64,000 bases of DNA from positions 1 to 64,000 of the forward strand of contig JAETOQ010000002.1 of NCBI GenBank assembly GCA_021771635.1, in the 5' to 3' direction. Below, in pieces: positions 48,269 to 57,392 of this stretch. Under the pieces are notes generated by a model. It was given only the letters and a program-made list of their open reading frames with translations, had not been told where the DNA came from and made no database searches. A program made the translations under genes and the position numbers. Source of the stretch: Oscillospiraceae bacterium (lineage in GTDB: Bacteria > Bacillota > Clostridia > Oscillospirales > Oscillospiraceae). Numbering within the stretch: position 1 is the stretch's first letter; each line of letters opens with the position of its first letter.

Positions 48269-50995
48269 GCTGGCGCAGCGGGGGCACAGGTCGTCCTTGC
48301 CGGACTGGGTGCTGTGCTTCCAGCAGCGGGGGCACTTGGCGCCGGCGGCGTTCTCCACGGAGACGGAGAGCTCGCCGCCCACCGTCAGCTCCACCTGGGA
48401 GACGATCAGAATGTCCGCCAGGGCATCGGCGTCCATCTCCGACAGGAAAGCATCCTCCGCGGGGACGGTCAGCCGGACCTTGGCCTCCAGGGCTTTGCCG
48501 ATCTTCTTCTCGGCACGGGCGGCCTCCAGCACGCCGTTGACAGTATCCCGCACAGCGATGATCCGGTCCCATTTTGCCATGGCGGCATCATCCAGGGCAT
48601 AGCTGGCAAAGGGCTTGTTCATCTCGTTGAACACCACGTTCCGGGCGTCGTCGCGGTCGCGGTGGGGCATGGCCAGCCAGATCTCGTCGCAGGTGAAGCA
48701 CAGGATGGGGGCCATGATCTTGGTCATGGTGTCCAGGATCAGGAACAGGGCGGTCTGGGCGCTGCGGCGCTTGGCGCCGTCCTTCTCCTCGCAGTACAGG
48801 CGGTCCTTGATGATGTCTAGATAGAAGTTGGACAGCTCCACCACGCAGAAGTCGTTGACCGCGTGGGTGACAGCGTTGAACTCATAGTCATTGTACGCCT
48901 GCTCGCACTTTTCGATGAGGGCGTTCAGGCGGGTGACGGCCCAGAGGTCCAGCTCCTCCATCTGGTCGGCGGGCACCAGATGGTCGGCGTCGAAGCCGTC
49001 CAGGTTGCCCAGGCAGTACCGGGCGGTGTTGCGGAACTTCAGGTAGTTCTGGGAGAGCTGCTTGAAGATGGCGTCGGAGCAGCGCATGTCGGCGTGGTAG
49101 TCGGCGCTGGCGGCCCACAGGCGCAGCAGGTCCGCACCGTACTTGTTGAAGACCTCGTAGGGGTCCACGCCGTTGCCCAAGGACTTGTGCATGGCCTTGC
49201 CCTCGCCGTCCACGGTCCAGCCGTGGGTGATGCACTCCTTGAAGGGGGCGCCGTTGCCGAAGGCGCCCACGGCGGTCAGCAGAGAGGACTGGAACCAGCC
49301 GCGATACTGGTCCAGGCCCTCCATATACACGGTGGCGGGCCAGAAGCCCTGATCCCGCTTCATGGAGGCGAAGTGGGTGGAGCCGGAGTCGAACCAGCCG
49401 TCCAGGGTGTCCTCCTCCTTGGTAAAGCCGTGGCTCGCGCCGCAGTGGGGGCAGGTAAAGCCGGCGGGCAGGATCTCCTCCGCCTCCTTGGCGAACCAGG
49501 CGTTGGAACCCTCCGCCTCAAACAGGGCGGAGATGGCGGAGATGGTCTCATCGGTGACGACGGGCTTGCCGCAGTCCTTGCAGTACACCACGGGGATGGG
49601 CAGGCCCCAGCGGCGCTGGCGGCTGATGCACCAGTCGGTGCGCTCCCGGATCATGGACTTCATGCGGTCGATGCCCCAGCCGGGCACCCAGCGCACGTCG
49701 TCACAGGCGGCGCAGGCCTCGTCCTTAAAAGCGTCCACGGAGCAGAACCACTGGGGAGTGGCCCGGAAGATGATGGGATTCTTGCAGCGCCAGCAGTGGG
49801 GATAGCTGTGGACGATGTCCTCGGAGGCGAACAGGGCGCCGCTCTCCTTCATGTCCGCCAGGATGACGGGGTTACTCTCATCGGTCTTCATGCCGGCGTA
49901 CTTGCCGGCGTAATCGGTGTGGCGGCCCTGGTCATCCACGGGCACCACCATGTCCATGCCGTAGCGCTTGCAGGTCTGGTAGTCGTCCGCGCCGAAGCCG
50001 GGGGCGGTGTGGACGCAGCCAGTACCGGAGTCCATGGTGACGTAGTCCGCCAGCACCAGACGGGAGGTCTTGGGCAGGAAGGGATGGTCCGCCAGCATGT
50101 TCTCGAAGAAGGAGCCGGGATGGGTCTCCACGATCTCATAGCTCTCAAAGCCGCCGATGCCCATGACCTTCTCCGTCAGGGCCTCCGCCATGATATAGAC
50201 CTCGCCGTTGGGGGCCTTTACCAGAGCGTAGGACTCGTCGGGATGCAGGGCGATAGCCAGGTTGCCGGGCAGAGTCCAGATGGTGGTGGTCCAGATCACG
50301 AAGAAGAGCTTGCTGTGGTCAAATGCCGCCAGCTTGCCCTGGTCATCGTGCATGGGGAACTTCACATAGACAGTGGTGCAGGGGTCATCCTGGTACTCGA
50401 TCTCGGCCTCGGCCAGGGCGGTCTCGTCGTGAGGGCACCAGTACACGGGCTTGAGGCCCTTGTAGATATAGCCCTTCTTGTACATCTCGCCGAACACCTT
50501 GACCTCCTCGGCCTCAAAGCCGGGGTTCATGGTCAGGTAGGGGTGCTCCCAGTCGCCGATGACGCCCATCCGCTGGAAGCCCTCGCTCTGGACATCCACA
50601 TAGTGCTGGGCGAACTCATGGCAGGCGGAGCGGAAATCGGGCACGCTCATCTCCTTGCGGTTGAGCTTGTTCTGCTTGATGATGGCGGACTCGATGGGCA
50701 TGCCGTGGTTGTCCCAGCCGGGGATATAGGGGGTGTAGTAGCCCCGCATGGCATAGGACCGGGTGATGAAGTCCTTGATGGACTTGTTCAGGGCGTGGCC
50801 CATGTGCAGCGCGCCGTTGGAGAACGGAGGGCCGTCGTGGAGATTGAACAGGGGCTTGCCCTCGTTCTTCTTCAGCAGCTCGTGGTAGACGTCGATCTTC
50901 TTCCACCGCTCCAGCATCTCCGGCTCCCGCTTGGGCAGGCCCGCCCGCATGGGGAAGTCGGTCTTCGGCAGATTGATGGTTTTGTTGTAGTCCAT
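48233..50995 (-). CDS. ileS: Isoleucyl-tRNA synthetase
   Basis: 920 aa; DGPPFSNGALHMGHALNKSIKDF; MHKSLGNGVDPYEV (KMSKS-type); C-terminal zinc ribbon. Confidence 0.97.
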   Translation of the reverse strand: MDYNKTINLPKTDFPMRAGLPKREPEMLERWKKIDVYHELLKKNEGKPLFNLHDGPPFSNGALHMGHALNKSIKDFITRSYAMRGYYTPYIPGWDNHGMPIESAIIKQNKLNRKEMSVPDFRSACHEFAQHYVDVQSEGFQRMGVIGDWEHPYLTMNPGFEAEEVKVFGEMYKKGYIYKGLKPVYWCPHDETALAEAEIEYQDDPCTTVYVKFPMHDDQGKLAAFDHSKLFFVIWTTTIWTLPGNLAIALHPDESYALVKAPNGEVYIMAEALTEKVMGIGGFESYEIVETHPGSFFENMLADHPFLPKTSRLVLADYVTMDSGTGCVHTAPGFGADDYQTCKRYGMDMVVPVDDQGRHTDYAGKYAGMKTDESNPVILADMKESGALFASEDIVHSYPHCWRCKNPIIFRATPQWFCSVDAFKDEACAACDDVRWVPGWGIDRMKSMIRERTDWCISRQRRWGLPIPVVYCKDCGKPVVTDETISAISALFEAEGSNAWFAKEAEEILPAGFTCPHCGASHGFTKEEDTLDGWFDSGSTHFASMKRDQGFWPATVYMEGLDQYRGWFQSSLLTAVGAFGNGAPFKECITHGWTVDGEGKAMHKSLGNGVDPYEVFNKYGADLLRLWAASADYHADMRCSDAIFKQLSQNYLKFRNTARYCLGNLDGFDADHLVPADQMEELDLWAVTRLNALIEKCEQAYNDYEFNAVTHAVNDFCVVELSNFYLDIIKDRLYCEEKDGAKRRSAQTALFLILDTMTKIMAPILCFTCDEIWLAMPHRDRDDARNVVFNEMNKPFASYALDDAAMAKWDRIIAVRDTVNGVLEAARAEKKIGKALEAKVRLTVPAEDAFLSEMDADALADILIVSQVELTVGGELSVSVENAAGAKCPRCWKHSTQSGKDDLCPRCASVIAKSASLGTP

Positions 50996-51022
50996 GTCTA
51001 ACTCTCCTTTATGATATTTCGA

Positions 51023-51226
51023 TCACTTAATGATGGTTTGGCAGTCCCGGCAGAGGTATGCCGCAGTCTGATTTTTCCTTGTGAGCATTGCGGCAGGTTG
51101 CAGCAAAACGTCCTGGCTGGCGGGAATCGCCGTAAAACTTCGCTGTTCCGTTGTCCATAAAACCGGCCTGCCACCGGCTGTCAGCCAACCAGCTTCCATC
51201 TCTTTTCCACAATTGGGGCACTTCAT
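51023..51226 (-). CDS. Small zinc-ribbon protein (PF20097-like)
   Basis: 67 aa; MKCPNCGKEMEAGWLTAGGRPVLWT ... YLCRDCQTIIK. Confidence 0.75.
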   Translation of the reverse strand: MKCPNCGKEMEAGWLTAGGRPVLWTTEQRSFTAIPASQDVLLQPAAMLTRKNQTAAYLCRDCQTIIK

Positions 51227-51244
51227 GCGGCAACCTCCTCGCAA

Positions 51245-51650
51245 AGAAAAAACGCCCTGTCTCCTGTTCAAGAGACAAAGCGTTTGGTAAAACACTCTGC
51301 GATACCACTCTCGGTTGCCGTGGCCTCACGGACACGACCGCTCACCGCCTGCTGTCACAGGCCGACGGAATAACGCCCGTCACACGTCCACGCTTACTGA
51401 TACGCATACTTTCTGAAAATAAAATGTTTTCAGAAAGGCCGCCGCGCTTCACGCGTCGGCGCGTCTCACAAGAATCCAAGGCGCCGTTAGCGCTAGAAAA
51501 TCAGACACAGCCTGATTTTCATGGATTCTAATGTCGCGTCGTCTTTCAGCAGGAAGCTCCAAGGTGATTTTCATCCTCCACCCCTCTCCGCCTCGCACCA
51601 AACGGCGGCTCTCTTTGCAGGGATTAAAAGGTTACTCGTCCTTATCCACG
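51245..51650 (-). promoter_or_regulatory. T-box leader (probable Ile specifier)
   Basis: Minus strand GGACGAGTA...AGAGAG Stem I features, GAGAGTGGTATCGCAG T-box motif, terminator cgctttgtctcttgaacaggagacagggcgttttttc; precedes ileS unit. Confidence 0.85.
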
Positions 51651-51751
51651 CCAAAATGTTCAATTACCGAATCATCATATCACGTTTTAGCGGTTTGTCA
51701 ACCGGTTTTGATGAAATTTTCCCCGGAGCCGCCGGGCCCCCGCTCCCGCTG

Positions 51752-51931
51752 TCACTGATAGCGATACCGCTGGGCCGTGTACCGGTCGATGCAGGATTGA
51801 AACAGCTCATAGCTGCGGAATTCCATCAGCTGCCCGCCCTCCACCTCGTGGAAGGAGACCACGCGGCGCTCCGTGTCCACCCAGATCCGCCAGACCGGCT
51901 CCTGCTTTTGCTGCGCCACCGCTGATCACCC
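51752..51931 (-). CDS. Small conserved-type protein (paralogue of 52299-52469)
   Basis: ...GEPVWRIWVDTERRVVSFHEVEGGQLMEFRSYELFQSCIDRYTAQRYRYQ*; start uncertain. Confidence 0.6.
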
Positions 51932-52042
51932 CCCGCTCTCCGGCTGTCTTTTCTCCCCATTTTATGCGATTACCGCATAAAATGCAATATGCATTTTTTG
52001 CATATCCTAGAATAACAGCGTAATCGGCAACGGAAGGAGCGG

Positions 52043-52264
52043 ATGGCCATGTATCAGCGTCTGCGGGACCTGCGTGAGGACCGGGACCTGCCCCAGCGGC
52101 TGCTGGCGGAGCTGCTCCACGTCTCCCAGGCCACTTATTCCCGATATGAGAGCGGCTCGCTGGACATCCCCAGCGCGGCGCTGATCGCCCTGGCCCGGTT
52201 TTATGAGACCCGCATCGACTACCTGCTGGGCCTGACCGATGACCCGACTCCCTACCGCAGATAA
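52043..52264 (+). CDS. Small XRE-family regulator
   Basis: LRDLREDRDLPQRLLAELLHVSQATYSRYESGSLDIPSAALIALARFYETRIDYLLGLTDDPTPYRR. Confidence 0.87.
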   Translation: MAMYQRLRDLREDRDLPQRLLAELLHVSQATYSRYESGSLDIPSAALIALARFYETRIDYLLGLTDDPTPYRR

Positions 52265-52291
52265 AAAGGACCGCCGTCGGCGGTCCTTTTT
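52263..52291. terminator. Terminator hairpin
   Basis: aaaaaggaccgccgtcggcggtccttttt. Confidence 0.85.
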
Positions 52292-52298
52292 CGTGCTT

Positions 52299-52469
52299 TT
52301 ATTGATACCGGTACTGCATCCCCGTGTACTGGTCCACACAGCTCAGAAACAGCTCCCGGCTGCGGAACTCCAGTAATTGACAGCCCTCCTCTTCATGGAA
52401 GGACACAATGCGCCGGCGGGTATCCACCCACACGCGCCACAGATCTTCGTTCACTCTTGTTTTCTCCAC
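52299..52469 (-). CDS. Small conserved-type protein (paralogue of 51752-51931)
   Basis: GTG start with AGGAG; MEKTRVNEDLWRVWVDTRRRIVSFHEEEGCQLLEFRSRELFLSCVDQYTGMQYRYQ*. Confidence 0.65.
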   Translation of the reverse strand: MEKTRVNEDLWRVWVDTRRRIVSFHEEEGCQLLEFRSRELFLSCVDQYTGMQYRYQ

Positions 52470-52572
52470 AGAGAACGGCTCCTTTCACACAGCTTTTGAT
52501 AATAAGACGATCGACGGGGGCGTTTTGTTTCACTTTTTTTGAAAATTTTTTAAAAATTTTTCCATACGGCCG

Positions 52573-53244
52573 TCAGCCCACCTCTTCCGCAGCCTCCTGG
52601 GCCTCCATTTCAGCCGCCACATCTCCCCGGAACGCATCCCAGGCATCCGGGTTTTCCACATAGTATTTGGGGCAGACCTTGCCCGTCACGTCATAGTGGC
52701 GGATGACCTCCGTCTCCGGGTCCAGCCGGAACGTCCGGCACAGCCAGGCAGTCAGTTCCACCAAACGGTCATAGGTGACCGGGGCAAACGCCCCTGTTTC
52801 GTCGGGGTGGCAGACCTCGATGGACACCGTGTCGCCGTTCCGCTCATTGGAGGCATAGGATATCTCCGTCAGGGGAATGCACTGGATGACCTCCCCCTCC
52901 AAGCCCACCACAAAGTGGGAGCTGGCGTAGACGCCCTCCGCGCCGGAGGACAGGGACTCAAAATAGTTCCGGTTGGCCTGGGCGGTGGTGTTGGGGTTGC
53001 CCACGTAGTGGATGACCACGCCCCGGATCTTCTCCAGCTCCGTGCCGGGGCGGGACCACTCGTTTACCGTCAGATAGTCTTTCTGGACGTAATCCGGGAC
53101 CTCCACGTCCTTCGCTGAAGGGCCCCGTTTTGCCAGGACTGTCCCCACAACGGCGAACACCAGCACCAGCAGGACCGCCGCCAGGCAGCCGTTTTTCAAC
53201 CGGGGGTCCATACGCCGCCGGCGTCTTCTTCTGCGGGTAGGCAC
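52573..53244 (-). CDS. N-acetylmuramoyl-L-alanine amidase (amidase_2 type), membrane anchored
   Basis: GVVIHYVGNPNTTAQANRNYFESL; SSHFVVGLEGEVIQCIPLTEISYASNERN; HYDVTGKVCP. Confidence 0.9.
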   Translation of the reverse strand: MPTRRRRRRRRMDPRLKNGCLAAVLLVLVFAVVGTVLAKRGPSAKDVEVPDYVQKDYLTVNEWSRPGTELEKIRGVVIHYVGNPNTTAQANRNYFESLSSGAEGVYASSHFVVGLEGEVIQCIPLTEISYASNERNGDTVSIEVCHPDETGAFAPVTYDRLVELTAWLCRTFRLDPETEVIRHYDVTGKVCPKYYVENPDAWDAFRGDVAAEMEAQEAAEEVG

Positions 53245-53250
53245 AGATCG

Positions 53251-55245
53251 TCACCCCACCGTCACAGCGGCCGCGCCGGCCGGGAGATCGACGGCCCTTT
53301 CCGGGTCATAGAATACATAGGCCTCCGGGTCCACCCACTCCAGTTCCGCGTCGTTATAATTCTCCGGATTCAGTTCCCCGTAAGTCACCAGGTCCTCGTC
53401 CGTGATCAGTCCCAGGTCCTTCAGGCAGCTCACGGTGCTGTCCATGCCGGGGCGGACAGTGATGGTGATCCCGTCGTAAGCAATGCCGTCGCCATATTCG
53501 CTGGGATAGGTGAATCTCAGTTCCAGATTCATGGCATAATCGCCGCCGTTGCCGGAGCCGAACCAGTCATAGGTGCCCCAGGTGCCTGCGGCGGCATCTC
53601 TGCCGACAGCCTCCAGAACGGCGGCCGCCTCCCGGCTGTTCAGGTCCAGGCTCTCATTCCGTTTGTCCAAATACAGGTAACCGCTGTTCACTGTATAGCG
53701 GCTGTCATTCACATGGATGCGCTTGGCTTTCATGGCGTCGCTGTTCACCAGCTGGTCCAGCAGATGGTCATAGGTGCCCTCCTGGGCCATGCGGTCCCGG
53801 GCCATGGGCAGGAGATAATTCCGGCTTACCGTAAGGCCATTGGACAGCGTGTAGGTCACATGGAATGACGTTGTCCCCATGCCTCTGGAATACCAGTTGC
53901 AGGTGTTTTGTTCCTGGATGATGTAGTCCGCGTCCGCCGCGATGGCCTGATGGACCTGGCGGACCTGCTCCAGCAGTTCGTCCTCCTCGCCGGGGTAGAA
54001 TTCATAGGAGTTGTCAGCCGTATACAGGCTTACCTGCCGCACTTCGCTGATCTCCGGCACCCGGGCGGAGACGCCCAGGACATCAAAGTGCAGGACACCG
54101 CACAGGACGGCGCAGCCCACGGCCACCAGGGCCACGCCCTTCCAGCTGCCCCGGAACACCCGCAGGGCCTTGGCCAGCAGCATGGAGGCGATGTAATAGC
54201 CGATCACGCCCGCCACGATCATGCACACCAGCATGGGCAGGGTTCCGTAATACCATCCGCTCTGGAACTGCTCCCAGAACAGGGTGTACAGCAGCTGTCC
54301 GCCCAGCAGAGCCGCAAGGCCCGCCAGCCCAAAGCGGAACACGGGCTTCATCCACATAACGGCCACCACATCGCCGGCGGACTCACTTCTGCGGCGGCGG
54401 TACAGGGCATAGGCCAGGGCCAGCAGCACCACGCCCGCCAGGGCGTAGACACCGATGAGCCAGACATTTTCCAGACGGACAGCGGACAAAACGCTGTCGG
54501 TGTATCCGCCGTACACGGAACCCGCATCCCGGACAAACACCTCTTCATACGTCCGGTCCACGTCCACCTGATTGATAAGGTACACCGTGGGGGACAGCCA
54601 CTCCACGGCGCCGGAATAGCTGCCGGACAGGCCGAAGAGGAACCCCGTCGCAAAGGTGGACACCAGCCAGTCCAGCAGCACCGCCAGGAAGTGCAGCAGG
54701 AAATAGAACGCGGGCAGGGCAAAGATGTTTCCGGTGACAAAGGCCGCCAGGGTGGCGCTGGAGAAGTAGAAGAGGCTCTCCCCCAGCACGCCCAAGATGG
54801 TCACCAGCAGGCCCACCGGTTCCAAGCAGCCGCAGGCCAGGGAGACCAGAACGCACAGGGTTCCCACGACGGCATAGGGGATCAGCTGCATCGCCATGCC
54901 GGAGAGGAAGTTGGTGATGAACAGCCCCTCCCGCCGGATGGGCAGGGCGTGCATCAATCCCACGCTCCGGGCATTGTACAGATAGCTCCACACCACCATG
55001 GCGCAGAGGATGGCGTACAGCAGAGAGACGATAGGCACCACCTGGGACAGGATGATGTAATACGCCTCCGTGAACTCCATGGGATTTCTGCCAACAGCCG
55101 ATATCTCGCCGTACCGCATCAGCTGCAGCAGCATCGCCAGGGGAAACAGGCTCCCCAGGAAGCTGGCGCCGCCCCACAGGGGCCAGAACCGCGTCAGGTT
55201 CTTGCGGAACAGCGTCCCGTTAAAGAACGATGTCTTTGACCGCAT
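53251..55245 (-). CDS. ABC transporter permease
   Basis: Large polytopic protein directly downstream of ABC ATPase; start MRSKTSFFNGTLFRKNL. Confidence 0.82.
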   Translation of the reverse strand: MRSKTSFFNGTLFRKNLTRFWPLWGGASFLGSLFPLAMLLQLMRYGEISAVGRNPMEFTEAYYIILSQVVPIVSLLYAILCAMVVWSYLYNARSVGLMHALPIRREGLFITNFLSGMAMQLIPYAVVGTLCVLVSLACGCLEPVGLLVTILGVLGESLFYFSSATLAAFVTGNIFALPAFYFLLHFLAVLLDWLVSTFATGFLFGLSGSYSGAVEWLSPTVYLINQVDVDRTYEEVFVRDAGSVYGGYTDSVLSAVRLENVWLIGVYALAGVVLLALAYALYRRRRSESAGDVVAVMWMKPVFRFGLAGLAALLGGQLLYTLFWEQFQSGWYYGTLPMLVCMIVAGVIGYYIASMLLAKALRVFRGSWKGVALVAVGCAVLCGVLHFDVLGVSARVPEISEVRQVSLYTADNSYEFYPGEEDELLEQVRQVHQAIAADADYIIQEQNTCNWYSRGMGTTSFHVTYTLSNGLTVSRNYLLPMARDRMAQEGTYDHLLDQLVNSDAMKAKRIHVNDSRYTVNSGYLYLDKRNESLDLNSREAAAVLEAVGRDAAAGTWGTYDWFGSGNGGDYAMNLELRFTYPSEYGDGIAYDGITITVRPGMDSTVSCLKDLGLITDEDLVTYGELNPENYNDAELEWVDPEAYVFYDPERAVDLPAGAAAVTVG

Positions 55246-56116
55246 AGTCCGCACCTCCCAATTCATAGATAAAGATCTCCTCCAATGTCAGAGGCACCGC
55301 GTCCACCAGAAGAGGACTGTACGTTGAAAGCTTCGCCGTGGCCTCCTCGGCGTTCATCCGCATAATCAGGGTGTGGATGCGGCCGGTCCTGGACGCATGG
55401 AGCACCGGCAGCTCCGCCGGGACCTCCGTCACACCGTCCTGAAACACCACCTGGAGCTTCACCATATTGTCTTGGAGCTGGGCGAGGCTCCGCTCCAGCA
55501 GGACCTTGCCGTGGTCCATGATGCCCACGTGGTCGCAGACGTCCTCCAGCTCCCGCAGGTTGTGGGAGCTGACCAGCACGGTGGTGCCCCGCTGGGCCAC
55601 GTCGCCCATCACCAGGGACCACACCTGCCGCCGCATCACCGGGTCCAGGCCATCCACCGGCTCGTCCAAAATCAGATAGTCCGGCATGCAGGAGAGGGCC
55701 AGCCAGAAGGCCACCTGCTTCTGCATGCCCTTGGACAGGCGGCGGATGGTCTTTTTCTCGTCGATGTTGAAAACTTCCTTCAGCTTTTCATAGCGCTCCA
55801 TGGAGAACGATGGATAAAAACCCCTGTAAAAGCGCATCATATCCCGGACGGTGGCCTGCAAAAAATAGTACCAATCGTCGGGGATGGCGGCCACCCGGGC
55901 TTTCAGCCCCGCGTTTTCCCACACATCCTCGCCGCCGATGCGGACGGTGCCCCCATCCTGGCGGTAGATGCCCGTCAGGCAGCGGATAACAGTGGACTTG
56001 CCCGCGCCGTTGGGGCCTACCAAACCGTATACGCTCCCCGCCGGAACGGACAGCGAGGCCCCGTCCAGGGCCGCGAAGCCGTCAAACTTCTTGACGGCGT
56101 CCTTGACTTCGATCAT
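55220..56116 (-). CDS. ABC transporter ATP-binding protein
   Basis: GLVGPNGAGKSTVIRCLTG; LSKGMQKQVAFWLALSCMPDYLILDEPVDGLDP. Confidence 0.94.
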   Translation of the reverse strand: MIEVKDAVKKFDGFAALDGASLSVPAGSVYGLVGPNGAGKSTVIRCLTGIYRQDGGTVRIGGEDVWENAGLKARVAAIPDDWYYFLQATVRDMMRFYRGFYPSFSMERYEKLKEVFNIDEKKTIRRLSKGMQKQVAFWLALSCMPDYLILDEPVDGLDPVMRRQVWSLVMGDVAQRGTTVLVSSHNLRELEDVCDHVGIMDHGKVLLERSLAQLQDNMVKLQVVFQDGVTEVPAELPVLHASRTGRIHTLIMRMNAEEATAKLSTYSPLLVDAVPLTLEEIFIYELGGADYAVKDIVL

Positions 56117-56508
56117 GGCTTTTCCTCCTTTACCATCCCGCTTCGGGACACACCCGGCGCCTCCGTGACCAACTCCAGCAGTTCCTGGTCGCTGACGCCC
56201 AGATACCGCAGTTCCGCCAGCAGTTCCCGCACCTTAGCCAGCAGGTCCTGCTTCCGCGCCGCGTCCGCGTCCACGTTGCCTGTGGCAAAGCTGCCCTTGC
56301 CGGGAACGGAGTAGATGTACCCCTCCCCCTCCAGTTCGTTGTAGGCCCGCTGGATGGTGTTGGGATTGATGGACAGCTGCGTGGCCAGTGCCCGGACGGA
56401 CGGCAGTTTCTCGTCCGGCGCCATGGCTCCGGTGACGATCAGCTTCCGCAGGCCATCCTTGATCTGCTCATAGATGGGCCGGGAATCCCGGTAATTCAGG
56501 CTGATCAT
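56113..56508 (-). CDS. GntR-family (YtrA-like) transcriptional regulator
   Basis: SRPIYEQIKDGLRKLIVTGAMAPDEKLPSVRALATQLSINPNTIQRAYNELEGEGY. Confidence 0.93.
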   Translation of the reverse strand: MISLNYRDSRPIYEQIKDGLRKLIVTGAMAPDEKLPSVRALATQLSINPNTIQRAYNELEGEGYIYSVPGKGSFATGNVDADAARKQDLLAKVRELLAELRYLGVSDQELLELVTEAPGVSRSGMVKEEKP

Positions 56509-56820
56509 CGCTTCACCTTCCCTTCTGCGGCGCGCTCCGCCGCAAACTGTATTAACTGTACTAGTACGGTTAACATATCATATGGTCCTTCCGTTGTCAA
56601 GCGCCTTCTGAGACAAAACGCGGAATTTCCCGGAAAAATATCGGCCTTTTTCACATATATAATAAAAATCCTCGATTTTTCTCTTTACAAGCGGCATCCG
56701 GTGTGGTATATTTCTAAAGCACGCGATTGTGCAAATCATGCCCCAGAGCTTCGTTTCGCGGACTTTCACCGATCCCGGAACGCAGTCCTGCGGGGAATTA
56801 TTTGAAAGGTGGAAATCACT

Positions 56821-57087
56821 ATGCTGCGCAAAGAGCAAAAGACTGCTGTTATCGACGCCAACCGCACCCATCCCACTGACACGGGTTCTCCCGAGGTCCA
56901 GATCGCCATTCTGACCGAGCGGATCAATGTGCTGACCGAGCACATGCGCAAGAACCCCCAGGACAAGCACTCCAACCGGGGCCTGCTGAAGATGGTCGGT
57001 AAGCGCCGCAGCCTGCTGGACTATCTGCAGAAGAAGGACATCGAGCGCTATCGTGCTCTGATCGCCAAGCTGGGTATCCGGAAGTGA
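56821..57087 (+). CDS. rpsO: 30S ribosomal protein S15
   Basis: [54 protein letters not shown]. Confidence 0.97.
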   Translation: MLRKEQKTAVIDANRTHPTDTGSPEVQIAILTERINVLTEHMRKNPQDKHSNRGLLKMVGKRRSLLDYLQKKDIERYRALIAKLGIRK

Positions 57088-57194
57088 GTCGTCGCAAAGT
57101 CCGCTAAGCTCCATTTCCCGCTTTGCGGAAAACTTCGCACGCTCCCTTGCTCCTCCTCTTCCCACCGAACCCGCTTCGCTGGGCTTCGGCGGGA
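57088..57194 (+). repeat. Multi-hairpin element (type B) immediately after rpsO stop codon
   Basis: GTCGTCGCAAAGTCCGCT...CGCTCCCTTGCTC...CCGCTTCGCTGGG; matches minus strand of 48161-48268. Confidence 0.8.
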
Positions 57195-57213
57195 CATATG
57201 GACGAGAAGAAAC

Positions 57214-57246
57214 AAAGAGCGGCGCGGAACTCCGCGCCGCTCTTTT
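57214..57246 (+). terminator. rpsO terminator
   Basis: aaagagcggcgcggaactccgcgccgctctttt. Confidence 0.88.
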
Positions 57247-57392
57247 AAAAATTAAAATTAAAAACTAAAATCAAAATCATTCCGCCGGGAGCCGCTGTCT
57301 TTTTGTGTTTGAAACTGTGCCCGAAATCTTCGGACATGCTTTCAAATACGAAAAGAGCCGCTCCCGAGTATCAAACGTAAAGGAGCAACAAC

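Noticed and set aside
48863-51001. 712-aa plus-strand ORF antisense to ileS
   Set aside because: Antisense shadow; IleRS motifs are clear on the minus strand.
56690-56815. Possible S15 autoregulatory leader upstream of rpsO
   Set aside because: Some pairing is visible (cgcagtcctgcg) but I could not match a defined S15 leader motif by eye.
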